Positions 18,771 to 27,277 are shown, counted from the first letter of the stretch. The stretch: 64,000 nt of DNA from Mesobacillus foraminis (GCF_004340465.1 NZ_SLVV01000015.1:38750-102749), one strand, 5' to 3'. Made by a program: numbers and translations. Notes: generated by a model not told the origin, from the letters alone.

Positions 18771-18804
18771 TTAGTTAAATAAATTGATCAATTTATTTAA
18801 CTAA
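18771..18804. promoter_or_regulatory. perfect 34-bp palindrome, operator-like
   Basis: TTAGTTAAATAAATTGA is followed directly by its exact reverse complement, with no loop. It ends 38 bases before the start of the unknown gene. A perfect palindrome this long without spacer is unlikely by chance and suits a dimeric regulator or a site-specific enzyme. Confidence 0.75.
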
Positions 18805-18842
18805 TAGGAACAGAGTTTTATTCTGCAAGGAGGACTAGAATA

Positions 18843-19697
18843 ATGAATCTAATCAATAAGAAAGTTACACACAAGCGTTTTGGCATGGGAAGTATAGTTA
18901 AACAAAATGATTCTAGTATTGAAATACATTTCGCATCGGAAAATAAAAAGTTTGTTTTTCCCGATGTATTTGGAAATCACTTAAAACTTCATGATAAAAG
19001 TGTTGCTAATTCACTTGAAAAAATTCTGCAAAAAAAGGAATTGGAACGAAAGGAGGAAGAATGGAAGAAGGAAGAGGAAAAAAAACTGCAGCGAAAAAAA
19101 CAGGAACTCCGCTTGGAACATGAAAAACTTATGAAAAATCATAAACTTCATCCCGAATCACAAATGGTTTTTTGGTGTGACACAGAAGAACAGAATAGTT
19201 CTTTTTCAGAGTGGAAGGTTTTTTCAGGCGAAATAAAAAGTGGTACTAACAAGGGGAAGTCAAATAAACCCATCCGCCTGCACCAAAATAGCGCTGTCCT
19301 GTTAACAGCAGTAGATTCCAGCATGCCTGAAAGAGACAGACGTATCTTAGGTGTCTATATGGTAAATGAGGATTTTATCGGCAAGCTTTGTGAAGATGGA
19401 TATATTCCCGCTCATTCAAAATACAGACTCCAACTTACTGAACAGGAATCGGATCAGATGCTTTTCTGGGAATATTACGTAAATGGAAAGCTGCCTCACA
19501 AAATGACATGGAATACAGGCAAATACCGTTATTTTGATAATTCATGGATGGCTCAAATTCTGATTGATATAGTTTCGTTGAAAAGTGACCCAAAAGAACG
19601 AGAGCAGGCACAAGAGTTTTTTGACCATTTTTGTAAAATGAACCGGATAATAGCTCAAGAGTTACCAGACCCAAATGGCGCATTAATGCGTACTTAG
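18843..19697 (+). CDS. unknown protein: small beta-barrel N-terminus, charged coiled coil, unknown C-terminal domain
   Basis: A 284-aa protein that I do not recognise by function. Residues 1-50 (LINKKVTHKRFGMGSIV) look like the short Tudor/SH3-like barrel found at the end of PcrA/UvrD helicases and in CarD-like proteins. Residues 60-100 are almost all Lys, Glu and Arg and should form a coiled coil. Residues 105-284 form a globular part rich in Trp and Tyr with a W-M-A-Q-I-L helix near the end. The start ATG has AAGGAGG upstream. Codon usage and AT content differ from its neighbours, which suggests acquisition. The gene stands alone behind a leader terminator and a 34-bp palindrome. A nucleic-acid-related role is only a guess. 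Confidence 0.8.
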   Translation: MNLINKKVTHKRFGMGSIVKQNDSSIEIHFASENKKFVFPDVFGNHLKLHDKSVANSLEKILQKKELERKEEEWKKEEEKKLQRKKQELRLEHEKLMKNHKLHPESQMVFWCDTEEQNSSFSEWKVFSGEIKSGTNKGKSNKPIRLHQNSAVLLTAVDSSMPERDRRILGVYMVNEDFIGKLCEDGYIPAHSKYRLQLTEQESDQMLFWEYYVNGKLPHKMTWNTGKYRYFDNSWMAQILIDIVSLKSDPKEREQAQEFFDHFCKMNRIIAQELPDPNGALMRT

Positions 19698-19900
19698 GCC
19701 TCAGCCCAATAATATAAGAATGACCAGGGATTGACACACTTTTCTCACCATTACCAATGGTGCCTGGCACTGTTTGCCGCGAGTTTGGTTTCGGGGGAGA
19801 ATAACTAAAGTACAATGCAATTCCATTTTATTCATTTTCACTATTTAGTAATTAAGCATTAAGTTCAAAAGTTACCTGTGGCTCATATTGAATTCCTACA

Positions 19901-19942
19901 ACACTCTGGACGGGTGGAGTGTGTCGCGCAACTCGTTTTAAT
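19901..19942 (+). repeat. diverged direct repeat, upstream copy flanking dus
   Basis: Begins ACACTCTGGAC and ends GCGCAACTCGTTTTAA. It is similar to 21450-21490, which shares the exact ACACTCTGGAC start and a GCGCAA...TTTTAA end. Confidence 0.5.
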
Positions 19943-19977
19943 TGTGTAACTTTTAAAATAAACTAATGCTGTTACGA

Positions 19978-20022
19978 CCCTGATCTCGCAAAAGATCCTT
20001 TTGCGAGATTGGGGCTTTTTCC
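19978..20022. terminator. strong intrinsic terminator
   Basis: ATCTCGCAAAAGG-type arm pairs with CCTTTTGCGAGAT around a tiny loop, with CCC/GGG extension and a CTTTTT tail. It closes the unknown gene unit about 280 bases after its stop. Confidence 0.75.
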
Positions 20023-20291
20023 TGTTAAACCCCTGTCAGTCATTGTTCTTCCAATCATTCCAGCCTTTTTAGCATTATTTTGAGAAGTGGAATTCTGGTT
20101 GGCGAGGTGGATTTTAGCAATAGTATTTTGGTTGTACAGAGAATGGGAAGAAGTTATAATTAACATTTCCGATCAGTTTATAAAAAGTGCTTAAGCATGG
20201 TATAACTGTAAAGAAGCAGGGACATTCTGCTTTTTAATTTTGGGACCTAGAGTTATTTGGTATCCCTTAATGAGAGGATTTGAATCTGAAT

Positions 20292-21275
20292 ATGAAAGAT
20301 AATTTTTGGCGTGATTTACCACGACCTTTTTTTATACTGGCACCAATGGAAGATGTAACCGATGTTGTTTTTCGCCATGTAGTGAGTGAAGCAGCAAGAC
20401 CTGATGTATTTTTTACAGAGTTTACAAACTCGGAAAGTTATTGTCACCCAGAGGGGATTCGCAGTGTGCGCGGGCGTTTGACTTTTACAGAGGATGAACA
20501 GCCGATGGTAGCCCATATATGGGGAGATAAGCCTGAATACTTCCGGCAAATGAGCATTGGAATGGCGGAACTAGGCTTTCGGGGGATCGATATCAATATG
20601 GGCTGTCCTGTCCCTAATGTGGCACAGCACGGCAAGGGAAGCGGCCTTATCCGTCGTCCAGAAGTTGCAGCAGATTTAATACATGCTGCAAAAGCAGGAG
20701 GGTTGCCCGTAAGTGTAAAGACAAGGCTTGGTTACACGGAGGTCGACGAATGGCAGGACTGGCTGACACACATCTTGAAACAAGATATTGCTAATCTTTC
20801 CATTCATCTCCGTACAAGGAAGGAAATGAGCAAAGTAGATGCTCATTGGGAGCTGATCCCGGAAATCAAGAAACTTCGTGACCAGGTGGCACCGGATACA
20901 CTTCTGACAATCAATGGGGATATTCCTGACCGTCAGACAGGCTTGAAGCTCGCCACCCAATATGGTGTTGACGGGGTGATGATTGGGCGCGGCATTTTCA
21001 GTAATCCATTTGCCTTTGAAAAGGAGCCGAAAGATCACAGCAGTAAGGAATTGCTTGATCTCTTAAGGCTGCATCTGGATCTCCATGATAAATATTTAAA
21101 CTTACAGCTGCGTTCGTTCAAGGCTCTTCATCGCTTTTTTAAGATCTATGTCAAAGGATTTCGAGGGGCGAGTGAATTAAGGAATCAGCTAATGAGCACA
21201 GAGTCTACAGATGAAGTGCGTGAATTGCTTAATCACTTTGAGTCAAAAAATTTGGATGGAGTGGGGGAGCAGTAG
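20292..21275 (+). CDS. tRNA-dihydrouridine synthase (Dus family)
   Basis: A 327-aa flavoenzyme that reduces uridine to dihydrouridine in the tRNA D-loop. It begins with the [18 protein letters not shown]-binding motif. It has the catalytic Cys in the [10 protein letters not shown] motif, SVKTRLG in the barrel, TINGDI and [12 protein letters not shown] in the phosphate-binding end, and a C-terminal helical tRNA-binding domain. The ATG at 20292 gives [10 protein letters not shown]; a TTG at 20280 sits too close to the GAGAGGA site. It differs in detail from DusB-type proteins and may be a third, laterally acquired Dus. Diverged direct repeats flank it. Confidence 0.9.
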   Translation: MKDNFWRDLPRPFFILAPMEDVTDVVFRHVVSEAARPDVFFTEFTNSESYCHPEGIRSVRGRLTFTEDEQPMVAHIWGDKPEYFRQMSIGMAELGFRGIDINMGCPVPNVAQHGKGSGLIRRPEVAADLIHAAKAGGLPVSVKTRLGYTEVDEWQDWLTHILKQDIANLSIHLRTRKEMSKVDAHWELIPEIKKLRDQVAPDTLLTINGDIPDRQTGLKLATQYGVDGVMIGRGIFSNPFAFEKEPKDHSSKELLDLLRLHLDLHDKYLNLQLRSFKALHRFFKIYVKGFRGASELRNQLMSTESTDEVRELLNHFESKNLDGVGEQ

Positions 21276-21449
21276 AAGTGTCCCCGTTCAAGGTGAAAGA
21301 AAAAGTGGTGTGCCCTCAAAAACGTTAGAGATTAGACGAAGCAGTTCATTGGCTGGTGTGAAGGCGGTATTGAACCGGAATCATGCCTGCCATTTTTTTT
21401 ATATTCCGTTGTTTTCCTAAAATCACCAGCACCACTTGGGTCACCACAT

Positions 21450-21490
21450 ACACTCTGGACATATGGGAGCAGTGGCGCAATTAATTTTAA
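21450..21490 (+). repeat. diverged direct repeat, downstream copy flanking dus
   Basis: ACACTCTGGAC, then ten bases, GGAGCAGTGGCGCAA-like core and TTAATTTTAA. Same direction as 19901-19942, 1549 bases away. Confidence 0.5.
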
Positions 21491-21492
21491 AA

Positions 21493-21530
21493 AAAGAAGC
21501 AGGCTCCTGATAAGGGAACCTGCTTCTTTC
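21493..21530 (+). terminator. intrinsic terminator after dus
   Basis: AAAGAAGCAGG pairs with CCTGCTTCTTT, with an inner TCC/GGA pair. T-rich tail follows. Confidence 0.8.
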
Positions 21531-21604
21531 TCGTTTTGGGAGCTAAGAATCGGTTGTGAATCTCAAGGCTGTAAACAAGTAAAATTGGGAGTTGCATTCA
21601 CGGG

Positions 21605-22020
21605 TGTCTACGTGACCTTTCTATGATCCAGATTAGCATCATGGTCAAGTAGAGGGCTTCTACGTGACCTTTCTCTAATCCAGATCAGCATCTCGGTCAA
21701 GTAGAGGGCTTCTATGTGACCTTTCTCTAATCCAGACCAGCACCTTGGTCAAGTAGGGGGCTTCTATGTGACCTTTCTCTAATCCAGACCGGCATCATGG
21801 TCAAGTAGAGGAGTCTACGTGCCCTTTCTCAAATCCAGACCGGTATCAAGGTCAAGTAGAGGGAGTCTACGTGACCTTTCTCTAATCCAGATCAGCATCT
21901 CGGTCAGGTAGAGGGTGTCTACGTGCCCTTTCTCTCATCCAGACCAGCATCATGGTCAAGTAGAGGGCTTCTACGTGACCTTTCTCTAATCCAGATCAGG
22001 ATCTTGGTCAAGTAGAGAGA
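21605..22020 (+). repeat. 52-bp tandem repeat array, eight units plus an eroded ninth
   Basis: Unit starts at 21605, 21657, 21709, 21761, 21812, 21864, 21916, 21968 and (eroded) 22020: spacing 52 except one 51. Each unit runs from (C/A/T)(T/G)TCTACGTGACC through a CTAATCCAGA core to GGTCAAGTAGAGGG. The end of one unit and the start of the next form a dyad: GGTCAAGTAGA and TCTACGTGACC with one mismatch around five bases. The unit length is not a multiple of three and frames are not kept, so it is not coding. The whole unit is repeated, with no unique spacers, so it is not CRISPR. It fills the gap between dus and the fused sigma gene. Confidence 0.95.
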
Positions 22021-22149
22021 TTCTTCTTGCCCTTTATTCTATTCCAAACCATCTGAGAATTCTTTATTTTATCTTACAGATATTGTTAACCGCTTACCCA
22101 CCTTATACAATTTAGGTATAAAGAGTTTGTTCAAGGGGGAAACACATTT

Positions 22150-24216
22150 ATGATCCCAGCTAAAATGAATCCAATTTCCATTACTGCAAAAAGGGGAAGA
22201 GGTGTTGACTCCATCGTCGATTGGTTCGATGAGCATAAGCAAACATTCTATTCACTTGGTTGGGCCTATCTTAGGAATCAGCAACAAATGGAAGAGTTAT
22301 TTTACACATCGATTATAAAGGTTCAAAAGGAACTGCCACGATTTAAAAATGAAACTTCATTCGAAATGTGGGTTACCTCCATTTTCATTCCAATCTGCCG
22401 GGAGCTTTATGCTCATCGAGGCTTACAACCTAAAGAGGAAAGTGAACCATGTCAGGATGTGTTGAAAGCACTGGATCAATTGAAAGAGTACGAGAAAGAA
22501 GCAATACTACTTACATATGTAAAAAGAATGTCTAAGGAGGAAGCCGCACATCTTCTAAAGGTTTCAGTGGAAGAGTTGCAAGAGCATTTGTTTTCCGGAA
22601 TTCAGTCACTTAGAAAAGAGATGGGGTCCGAATCAACCTTTAATGGCTGTAAAGAGTATCATAAGAAGTACATTGATTACTTAGAAAGAGCCATAGGTCG
22701 GCCGGAAAAGGTTGATTTTGAGGTACATATTTATCATTGTCATGCATGTCAGGAGGATTTGGCTGCTTTTCAGGATGTGATGCTGAGCATGACAAGTCTT
22801 TCTGACAGGATTGAGGATCTGCAGATGCCATCTGGTTTCATGGAGAGTGTCAAAGACAGGCTGGCAGAAAAGGACAGGCAGAGACAACAGAAGAACGAAA
22901 AACGTAATAGAATGCGCCTTGTTTTATCAGGCTTTTTCGCATTGGTAATGGGCATAGGGTTTTTTACAGGGGCCTTTTCGAGCATCTACTATGCATGGAC
23001 AGAAGATAATAAGCAATTGCGCGCCTTTTCACAACAGGACCTCGGTGAAAGGCTGAACCTTGAAGCGGAAAGCAATGGGGTGAAAATCACAATCAAGAGC
23101 GCGATTGCTGACGATGTCCAGACACTGGTTTTTTATGAAATAGAAGATAAAAATGAAAACAATCAATATGTGATCAATTATGATGAAGGGATTCTTGTGG
23201 AGAACCAGCAAGATATCATGAATAATGCAGCCTATTCAAGGTACTATCCTCCTGACCTAGAATCGGATGGAAATAACAAAGAAAAAAATATATTTGAAGG
23301 GAAGGTCAGTCTGCTGCCACTCGCAGTGGATGACGGGACAATCAAACTCAAGATTACAAAGCTTCAGAAACTGGTTCGTGATTCCACTTACCCCGAGCGT
23401 TTTGAGAACATAGAATTTAAAACAGGAAAATGGAATTTTGAGATTCCTGTATCCAAACAGCCTAGCATCGAATATGCATTGGAGGAGGAAACCGAAGTCG
23501 AGGGGATTCCGGTTCGATTTAATAAACTAACCATCGCCCCAACTGCGACAATTCTGCAATTTGGCATTAATAATGAACAGCCTGAGAAGCGATTAGAAGT
23601 GCTTAGTTTTGACAATCTAGAAGTAAACGATAAAAAACTGAAAGCAGATATGTATGGCACCACTTTTTCGGACGTACAGAAAGACATGAATTGGACTGCT
23701 TTACAAACACATTTTGACCCCGTTTTTGGAGAAAAACCAAAAGAGGTTAACGTTCAATTCGCATCCGTACAGTTAACGTTTGAGGATCCAAAAACCATCG
23801 AACTGGATGCTGCCCAGGACTATCCTCAAACTTTTGAATATGCAGGAAGTACAATCTCCATTGACTCGGTCGAGGCTGGACCGCCCAGCGAAGTTGTCAT
23901 TAGTAATCATGACATAGAGGATCGAGCCTATCAGTCGCTTCACTTCGATATTATGGGGGATGATGAAAGTGAAAATAGTTCAATGGAGATGGATTCTGAA
24001 GGAGTACTCGTTGATAAAAATGGCATTGAATACGATTTAAACATAACCCCTGTCTCATATGAAAAAATTGAGCAGCCCCGTTATTTTGAAACTGTTCAAA
24101 GGATTACTTTACACGGAAGCAAAGTTGGTCCTAAGAGGCTGAATATTATTGGATACAGTGCAATGAAATATGTGGATGAAGTTGTAAATATATCTACGGC
24201 TGACATAAAGCAGTGA
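22150..24216 (+). CDS. membrane-anchored fused ECF sigma factor / zinc anti-sigma / DUF4179-like extracellular sensor
   Basis: One 688-aa chain with parts normally found as two genes. Residues 24-88 match sigma-70 region 2 (LGWAYLRN, then F-K-N-E-T-SFEMWV). Residues 101-157 match region 4 (LDQLKEYEKEAILLTYV, then a helix-turn-helix with SKEEAAHLLKVSVEEL). Residues 163-205 resemble a zinc anti-sigma domain, with Cys167 and His193-x3-Cys197-x2-Cys200. One membrane helix spans about 256-281. Residues 285-688 form a large extracellular beta-rich region like the DUF4179/DUF5643 domains of Bacillus anti-sigma proteins. AAGGGGGA precedes the ATG. Inference: the sigma part is tethered at the membrane and may need proteolysis to act. 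No frameshift or internal start was seen. Confidence 0.8.
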   Translation: MIPAKMNPISITAKRGRGVDSIVDWFDEHKQTFYSLGWAYLRNQQQMEELFYTSIIKVQKELPRFKNETSFEMWVTSIFIPICRELYAHRGLQPKEESEPCQDVLKALDQLKEYEKEAILLTYVKRMSKEEAAHLLKVSVEELQEHLFSGIQSLRKEMGSESTFNGCKEYHKKYIDYLERAIGRPEKVDFEVHIYHCHACQEDLAAFQDVMLSMTSLSDRIEDLQMPSGFMESVKDRLAEKDRQRQQKNEKRNRMRLVLSGFFALVMGIGFFTGAFSSIYYAWTEDNKQLRAFSQQDLGERLNLEAESNGVKITIKSAIADDVQTLVFYEIEDKNENNQYVINYDEGILVENQQDIMNNAAYSRYYPPDLESDGNNKEKNIFEGKVSLLPLAVDDGTIKLKITKLQKLVRDSTYPERFENIEFKTGKWNFEIPVSKQPSIEYALEEETEVEGIPVRFNKLTIAPTATILQFGINNEQPEKRLEVLSFDNLEVNDKKLKADMYGTTFSDVQKDMNWTALQTHFDPVFGEKPKEVNVQFASVQLTFEDPKTIELDAAQDYPQTFEYAGSTISIDSVEAGPPSEVVISNHDIEDRAYQSLHFDIMGDDESENSSMEMDSEGVLVDKNGIEYDLNITPVSYEKIEQPRYFETVQRITLHGSKVGPKRLNIIGYSAMKYVDEVVNISTADIKQ

Positions 24217-24241
24217 TTCGAGTATCACTGCTTATTTTTTT
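24208..24241 (+). terminator. intrinsic terminator of the fused sigma gene
   Basis: AAGCAGTGAT pairs perfectly with ATCACTGCTT around TCGAGT, then seven T. The stem includes the stop codon. Confidence 0.9.
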
Positions 24242-24505
24242 GTGGGATATGACGAGGAACGATTCATGTGTAAGGCCACTTATACCTGTTTTGTTTATGG
24301 TTCCTTTTTGTTGTTCTAAATGCATTGTAGAAAGTACATTTTCATCAGCCTGATGTTATCTTTCACAAGGTTAAGTATGCCACAGAACTATAAAAAATAG
24401 AAAAATGTAAATTTTTAATGTTGGTAAAGATATGCAGTTGCGAATAAAATGAGGAGCAGGGAGACATTTCATTTAGATTTTTAAGACGGAAAACAGGGGG
24501 AAACG

Positions 24506-25339
24506 ATGTTAACAAAGGATGAATTGCGCGGGATAAAAGAATTGCAGGAGATTTGTGAGGAAGAGGGAGGGTTCCAGCTTAAGCTGAATTTTGACATGCT
24601 TGCAAACAGGGCAGAAAATAGCCAGGAGGACTTTTTCCATTATGAGGACGGCAAGCTTGTCGGGTTCTTGGGAAGCTATGGTTTTGGGAATAAGGCAGAG
24701 CTTTGTGGCATGGTTCATCCTGATTACCGAAGGAAAGGAATATTTTCAAGGCTGCTTGGTATGGGTCTCGAAGCTGCCAAAATCCAAAATTTCGAGACTG
24801 TATTATTGAATGCTCCATCACAGTCCGTAAGTGCAAAAGGGTTCCTTACGACGGTCCCGTGCACCTATTCTTTTGCGGAATACCAAATGAAGTGGCAGGA
24901 AACGAGCTTGAATGAAGACCCCTCTGTAACGTTGAGACCTTCTTATTCAGATGAAGATATGGAAGCTGAGATACAGCTGGAGGTCACGGCCTTTGGTTTT
25001 AATGAAAAGGAAGCTCGTGAATATAATCGGCGGCTTAGGAAGACCAGTTCCGATCAGCATTTAATTATTGAAGCGGCTGGCAAAACAGCAGGGAAAATCC
25101 GTGTAGCTGAGTCAAACGGGGAGGCGTGGATTTATGGATTTGCTGTTTTTCCCGAACTCCAGGGAAAGGGGATTGGAAGAAAGGCGCTGTCAAAAGTGGT
25201 CCTAATGGAACGCCAAAAAGGATTGCCGGTCTTTCTGGAGGTGGAGGCAGAAAATGCCCACGCCCTGAAACTCTATGAATCCTGCGGTTTCAAAAGCTAC
25301 CATTCCCAGGATTATTATCAGTACCTTAACCAGGATTAA
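24506..25339 (+). CDS. GNAT family N-acetyltransferase, two tandem GNAT folds
   Basis: A 277-aa protein with two acetyl-CoA-binding folds. The first has MVHPDYRRKGIFSRLL near residues 72-87. The second has FAVFPELQGKGIGRKAL near 212-228, followed by LEVEAENAHALKLYESCGF. Both show the R/Q-x-x-G-x-G/A pyrophosphate-binding pattern; the first is less perfect (RRKGIFS), so it may be non-catalytic. The acceptor substrate is unknown. Tandem GNAT proteins act on small amines or amino compounds. AGGGGGAAACG precedes the ATG. The gene stands alone downstream of the fused sigma gene. Confidence 0.88.
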   Translation: MLTKDELRGIKELQEICEEEGGFQLKLNFDMLANRAENSQEDFFHYEDGKLVGFLGSYGFGNKAELCGMVHPDYRRKGIFSRLLGMGLEAAKIQNFETVLLNAPSQSVSAKGFLTTVPCTYSFAEYQMKWQETSLNEDPSVTLRPSYSDEDMEAEIQLEVTAFGFNEKEAREYNRRLRKTSSDQHLIIEAAGKTAGKIRVAESNGEAWIYGFAVFPELQGKGIGRKALSKVVLMERQKGLPVFLEVEAENAHALKLYESCGFKSYHSQDYYQYLNQD

Positions 25340-25418
25340 ACTAAAACATTGCTTGATGAGCTTGGCCGGTCAATAAATTCTATATACAGGGGCATCCTTG
25401 ATGTTCGTCTAAAAGAAG

Positions 25419-25450
25419 AAGCAGGAACCACTAAAGGGTCCTGCTTTTAA
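25419..25450. terminator. intrinsic terminator between convergent genes
   Basis: AAGCAGGAACC pairs with GGGTCCTGCTT around a short loop, followed by TTAAG. It ends the GNAT unit and lies 115 bases beyond the stop of the small minus-strand gene. Confidence 0.75.
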
Positions 25451-25564
25451 GTATTTTTAAGCAATTAGCAGCGGCAAAACCTGGTTTGTGCTGCAAGTTA
25501 AAGGCCAATTGGCGCCTTTGCAGGTAGGCAAAGACTGTTTAAAATCTTGTAAATCTCAATACCG

Positions 25565-25864
25565 TCAGAGCTTCCAGGCCGGAAAATCGATTTCTTTTTG
25601 TTTCTCATAATTCTTCATTCTTGAATAAGAGTTTCCCAGTTTACTGACAATGTAACCTTGAGGGCTTGAGGTTGAAGCATGATCGCACAACTCTTCCTGC
25701 TTAATCTTCGCAAACATATTCGCTGCAGCAGCCAGATCTGCAATTGCGTCCATTAATTCAGGATTGTCGTTGTTGTACCTATCTGCGATAGAGTAAATAT
25801 AATCGAGTCTATTTCTGATATGCTTAAGAGTTTCAAGCTCAAACTGTTCCTGTGCCTTTTCCAT
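25565..25864 (-). CDS. small hypothetical protein, mostly helical
   Basis: A 99-aa cytosolic protein with no recognised domain. Residues 1-60 have a heptad-like pattern (LETLKHIRNRLDYIYSIADRY, then MDAIADLAAAANMFAKIK), so it should form a helical hairpin. The C-terminus SYSRMKNYEKQKEIDFPAW is polar. A GAGGAG site lies about 9 bases before the ATG, which supports a real gene. It is convergent with the GNAT gene and divergent from the sucrose repressor. Function unknown. Confidence 0.65.
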   Translation of the reverse strand: MEKAQEQFELETLKHIRNRLDYIYSIADRYNNDNPELMDAIADLAAAANMFAKIKQEELCDHASTSSPQGYIVSKLGNSYSRMKNYEKQKEIDFPAWKL

Positions 25865-26148
25865 ATGATTCAGCTCCTCATTGATAAAGCTTATGAACGG
25901 AGAAGGAAATCTGGAACCTAAATAAAATAAATAAATCAGTCATAAAAAAGTCCAGCAGTAAAAGAGAATTTATCAATATGGGTGAGGAGCTTTTAAATTT
26001 GATTCCTGGAATAGTTTATGCCCGATAGTTTCGGCCGATCGGCCTTTGTAAAAGGCTTAGGGAGCTGAAGCGGGGGAAATAGTGACCTTCATTCTGTTAT
26101 AATGGATTCACAACTATTTGCGGGGGAAGAAATGCAGGAGGAACGGAA

Positions 26149-27132
26149 ATGAAGCCAAAGATTGAAGATGTAGCCAAGCTTGCGGGTGTATCGCCAACAA
26201 CGGTTTCCCGGGTGATGAATAACCGCGGCTATATAAGTGATGAGACAAGAGAGAAAGTACAGAATGCGATGAATGAGCTCAACTATTTTCCCAATGATGT
26301 GGCTCGTTCTTTATTTAATAAACGGTCGAATATAATCGGATTGATTCTGCCGACAACCAGCAATCCGTTTTTTGGGGAACTGACCTTTCATTTGGAGAAT
26401 ATATGTGCGGAGATGGGGTATAAGGTCCTGCTTTGCAACAGTTTGAACGCCATTGATAAAGAGGAAAAGTATTTAGAAATGCTGCTGCGAAACCAGGTGG
26501 ACGGAATCATCGTTGGGACGCATAACCGGGGGATACTGGATTACCATAAGCAGAACCTGGCGGTCGTGGCCATTGACCGGTATCTTTCAGAGACGATTCC
26601 TGTCGTTGGTTCCGACAATTATGAAGGCGGAACAATGGCGGCAGAGCTGTTAATGTCAGGAGGCTGCCAGTGCATTGTCCTGATTGACGGGATTGGAGAG
26701 CTAGAGACTCCGGCGAGATTAAGAAGAAAAGCTTATTCAGATGTGATGAAGAGGAACGGAAGGGCTCCGATTATCTATGAAATTCCGGAAGTGTTTGACC
26801 GTCAAAGCCAGCAGGAAGTCATCAGCAGGATTTTTAGTGAGCACCCGGATGTCGACGGTGTATTTGCCACCAATGATCTATTTGCTGCTTCATTTATCAA
26901 CGAAGCGAAAAGGCACGGGAAGGAAGTCCCTGGGGAAATAAAGGTGATTGGGTATGATGGAACCGAGACGGCTCAGACATTAATGCCGGAATTAACGACA
27001 ATCAAGCAGCCGATCGCTAGAATCGCAAGAACGGCGATTGATATCCTCGTAAAAAAAATCGAGGGGGATATGAAAGAATCTCCGCAGGAAACAAGACTTC
27101 CGGTAAAAATAGTAAAAGGAACGACCGCTTAA
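26149..27132 (+). CDS. cscR: LacI family repressor of the sucrose cluster
   Basis: A 327-aa LacI/GalR regulator. The helix-turn-helix is at residues 4-28 (IEDVAKLAGVSPTTVSRVMN) with the hinge helix around 47-58 (NDVARSLFNKRS). A periplasmic-binding-protein-like effector domain follows, with GLILPTTSNPFF and FATNDLFAA. AGGAGGAACGG precedes the ATG. The sucrose permease and hydrolase genes follow after a 145-base gap that holds a perfect LacI-type operator, so it most likely represses them and responds to sucrose or fructose. Effector identity is inferred. Confidence 0.88.
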   Translation: MKPKIEDVAKLAGVSPTTVSRVMNNRGYISDETREKVQNAMNELNYFPNDVARSLFNKRSNIIGLILPTTSNPFFGELTFHLENICAEMGYKVLLCNSLNAIDKEEKYLEMLLRNQVDGIIVGTHNRGILDYHKQNLAVVAIDRYLSETIPVVGSDNYEGGTMAAELLMSGGCQCIVLIDGIGELETPARLRRKAYSDVMKRNGRAPIIYEIPEVFDRQSQQEVISRIFSEHPDVDGVFATNDLFAASFINEAKRHGKEVPGEIKVIGYDGTETAQTLMPELTTIKQPIARIARTAIDILVKKIEGDMKESPQETRLPVKIVKGTTA

Positions 27133-27170
27133 AAACATTGTAAATGCAGTGTTTTTTTCTTTTACATTTA

Positions 27171-27228
27171 TGTCAACGGGTTGACATATGAAAGCGGTTG
27201 ACATACAATCATGGTGAAAGTGCTTTCA
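27171..27228 (+). promoter_or_regulatory. sucrose operon promoter with LacI-type operator and downstream cre
   Basis: Operator: TGTCAAC, GG, GTTGACA (27171-27186), a perfect palindrome typical of LacI-family sites. Its right half supplies the -35 TTGACA (27181-27186). A 17-base spacer leads to TACAAT (27204-27209). A second half site, GGTTGACA, lies inside the spacer. TGAAAGTGCTTTCA (27215-27228) matches the cre consensus at 13 of 14 positions and covers the predicted transcription start, a typical place for CcpA roadblock. Confidence 0.85.
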
Positions 27229-27277
27229 GTTAGATTGAATAACCATTCTATATTCCTACTAAAAGGAGAAGCGATTA

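Larger units (their letters stand above)
19698..20291. other. 594-bp gap with a strong terminator and a diverged repeat, no gene seen
   Basis: It holds a GTGCCTGGCAC-type inverted motif near 19761, one copy of a repeat that recurs past the dus gene (19901-19942), and a strong terminator (19978-20022). A 64-codon minus-strand frame at 19972-20166 overlaps the terminator hairpin, lacks a good ribosome site, and was not accepted. Confidence 0.6.

Noticed and set aside
19972..20166. 64-codon minus-strand frame that might be a small spore-type protein
   Set aside because: Its C-terminal codons are the arms of a strong terminator, it has no Shine-Dalgarno site, and the sequence does not match known small acid-soluble spore proteins.
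21605..22020. CRISPR array
   Set aside because: The full 52-bp unit is repeated with scattered changes; there are no unique spacers of fixed length between short identical repeats, and no cas genes are near.
19698..22149. Insertion sequence or integron around dus
   Set aside because: No transposase or integrase frame, and the flanking repeats are diverged direct repeats, not inverted ends with target duplications.
22150..24216. Artefactual fusion through a missed stop codon
   Set aside because: The linker between sigma and anti-sigma parts (about 158-167) is an ordinary in-frame sequence with no slippery run, and no ribosome site plus start is present near 22620-22660 for a separate anti-sigma gene. 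A sequencing error cannot be fully excluded.
26033..26044. GGCCGATCGGCC palindrome as operator of the sucrose repressor
   Set aside because: Only 12 bp and unlike LacI-family sites; the TGTCAAC-GG-GTTGACA site at 27171 explains control far better.
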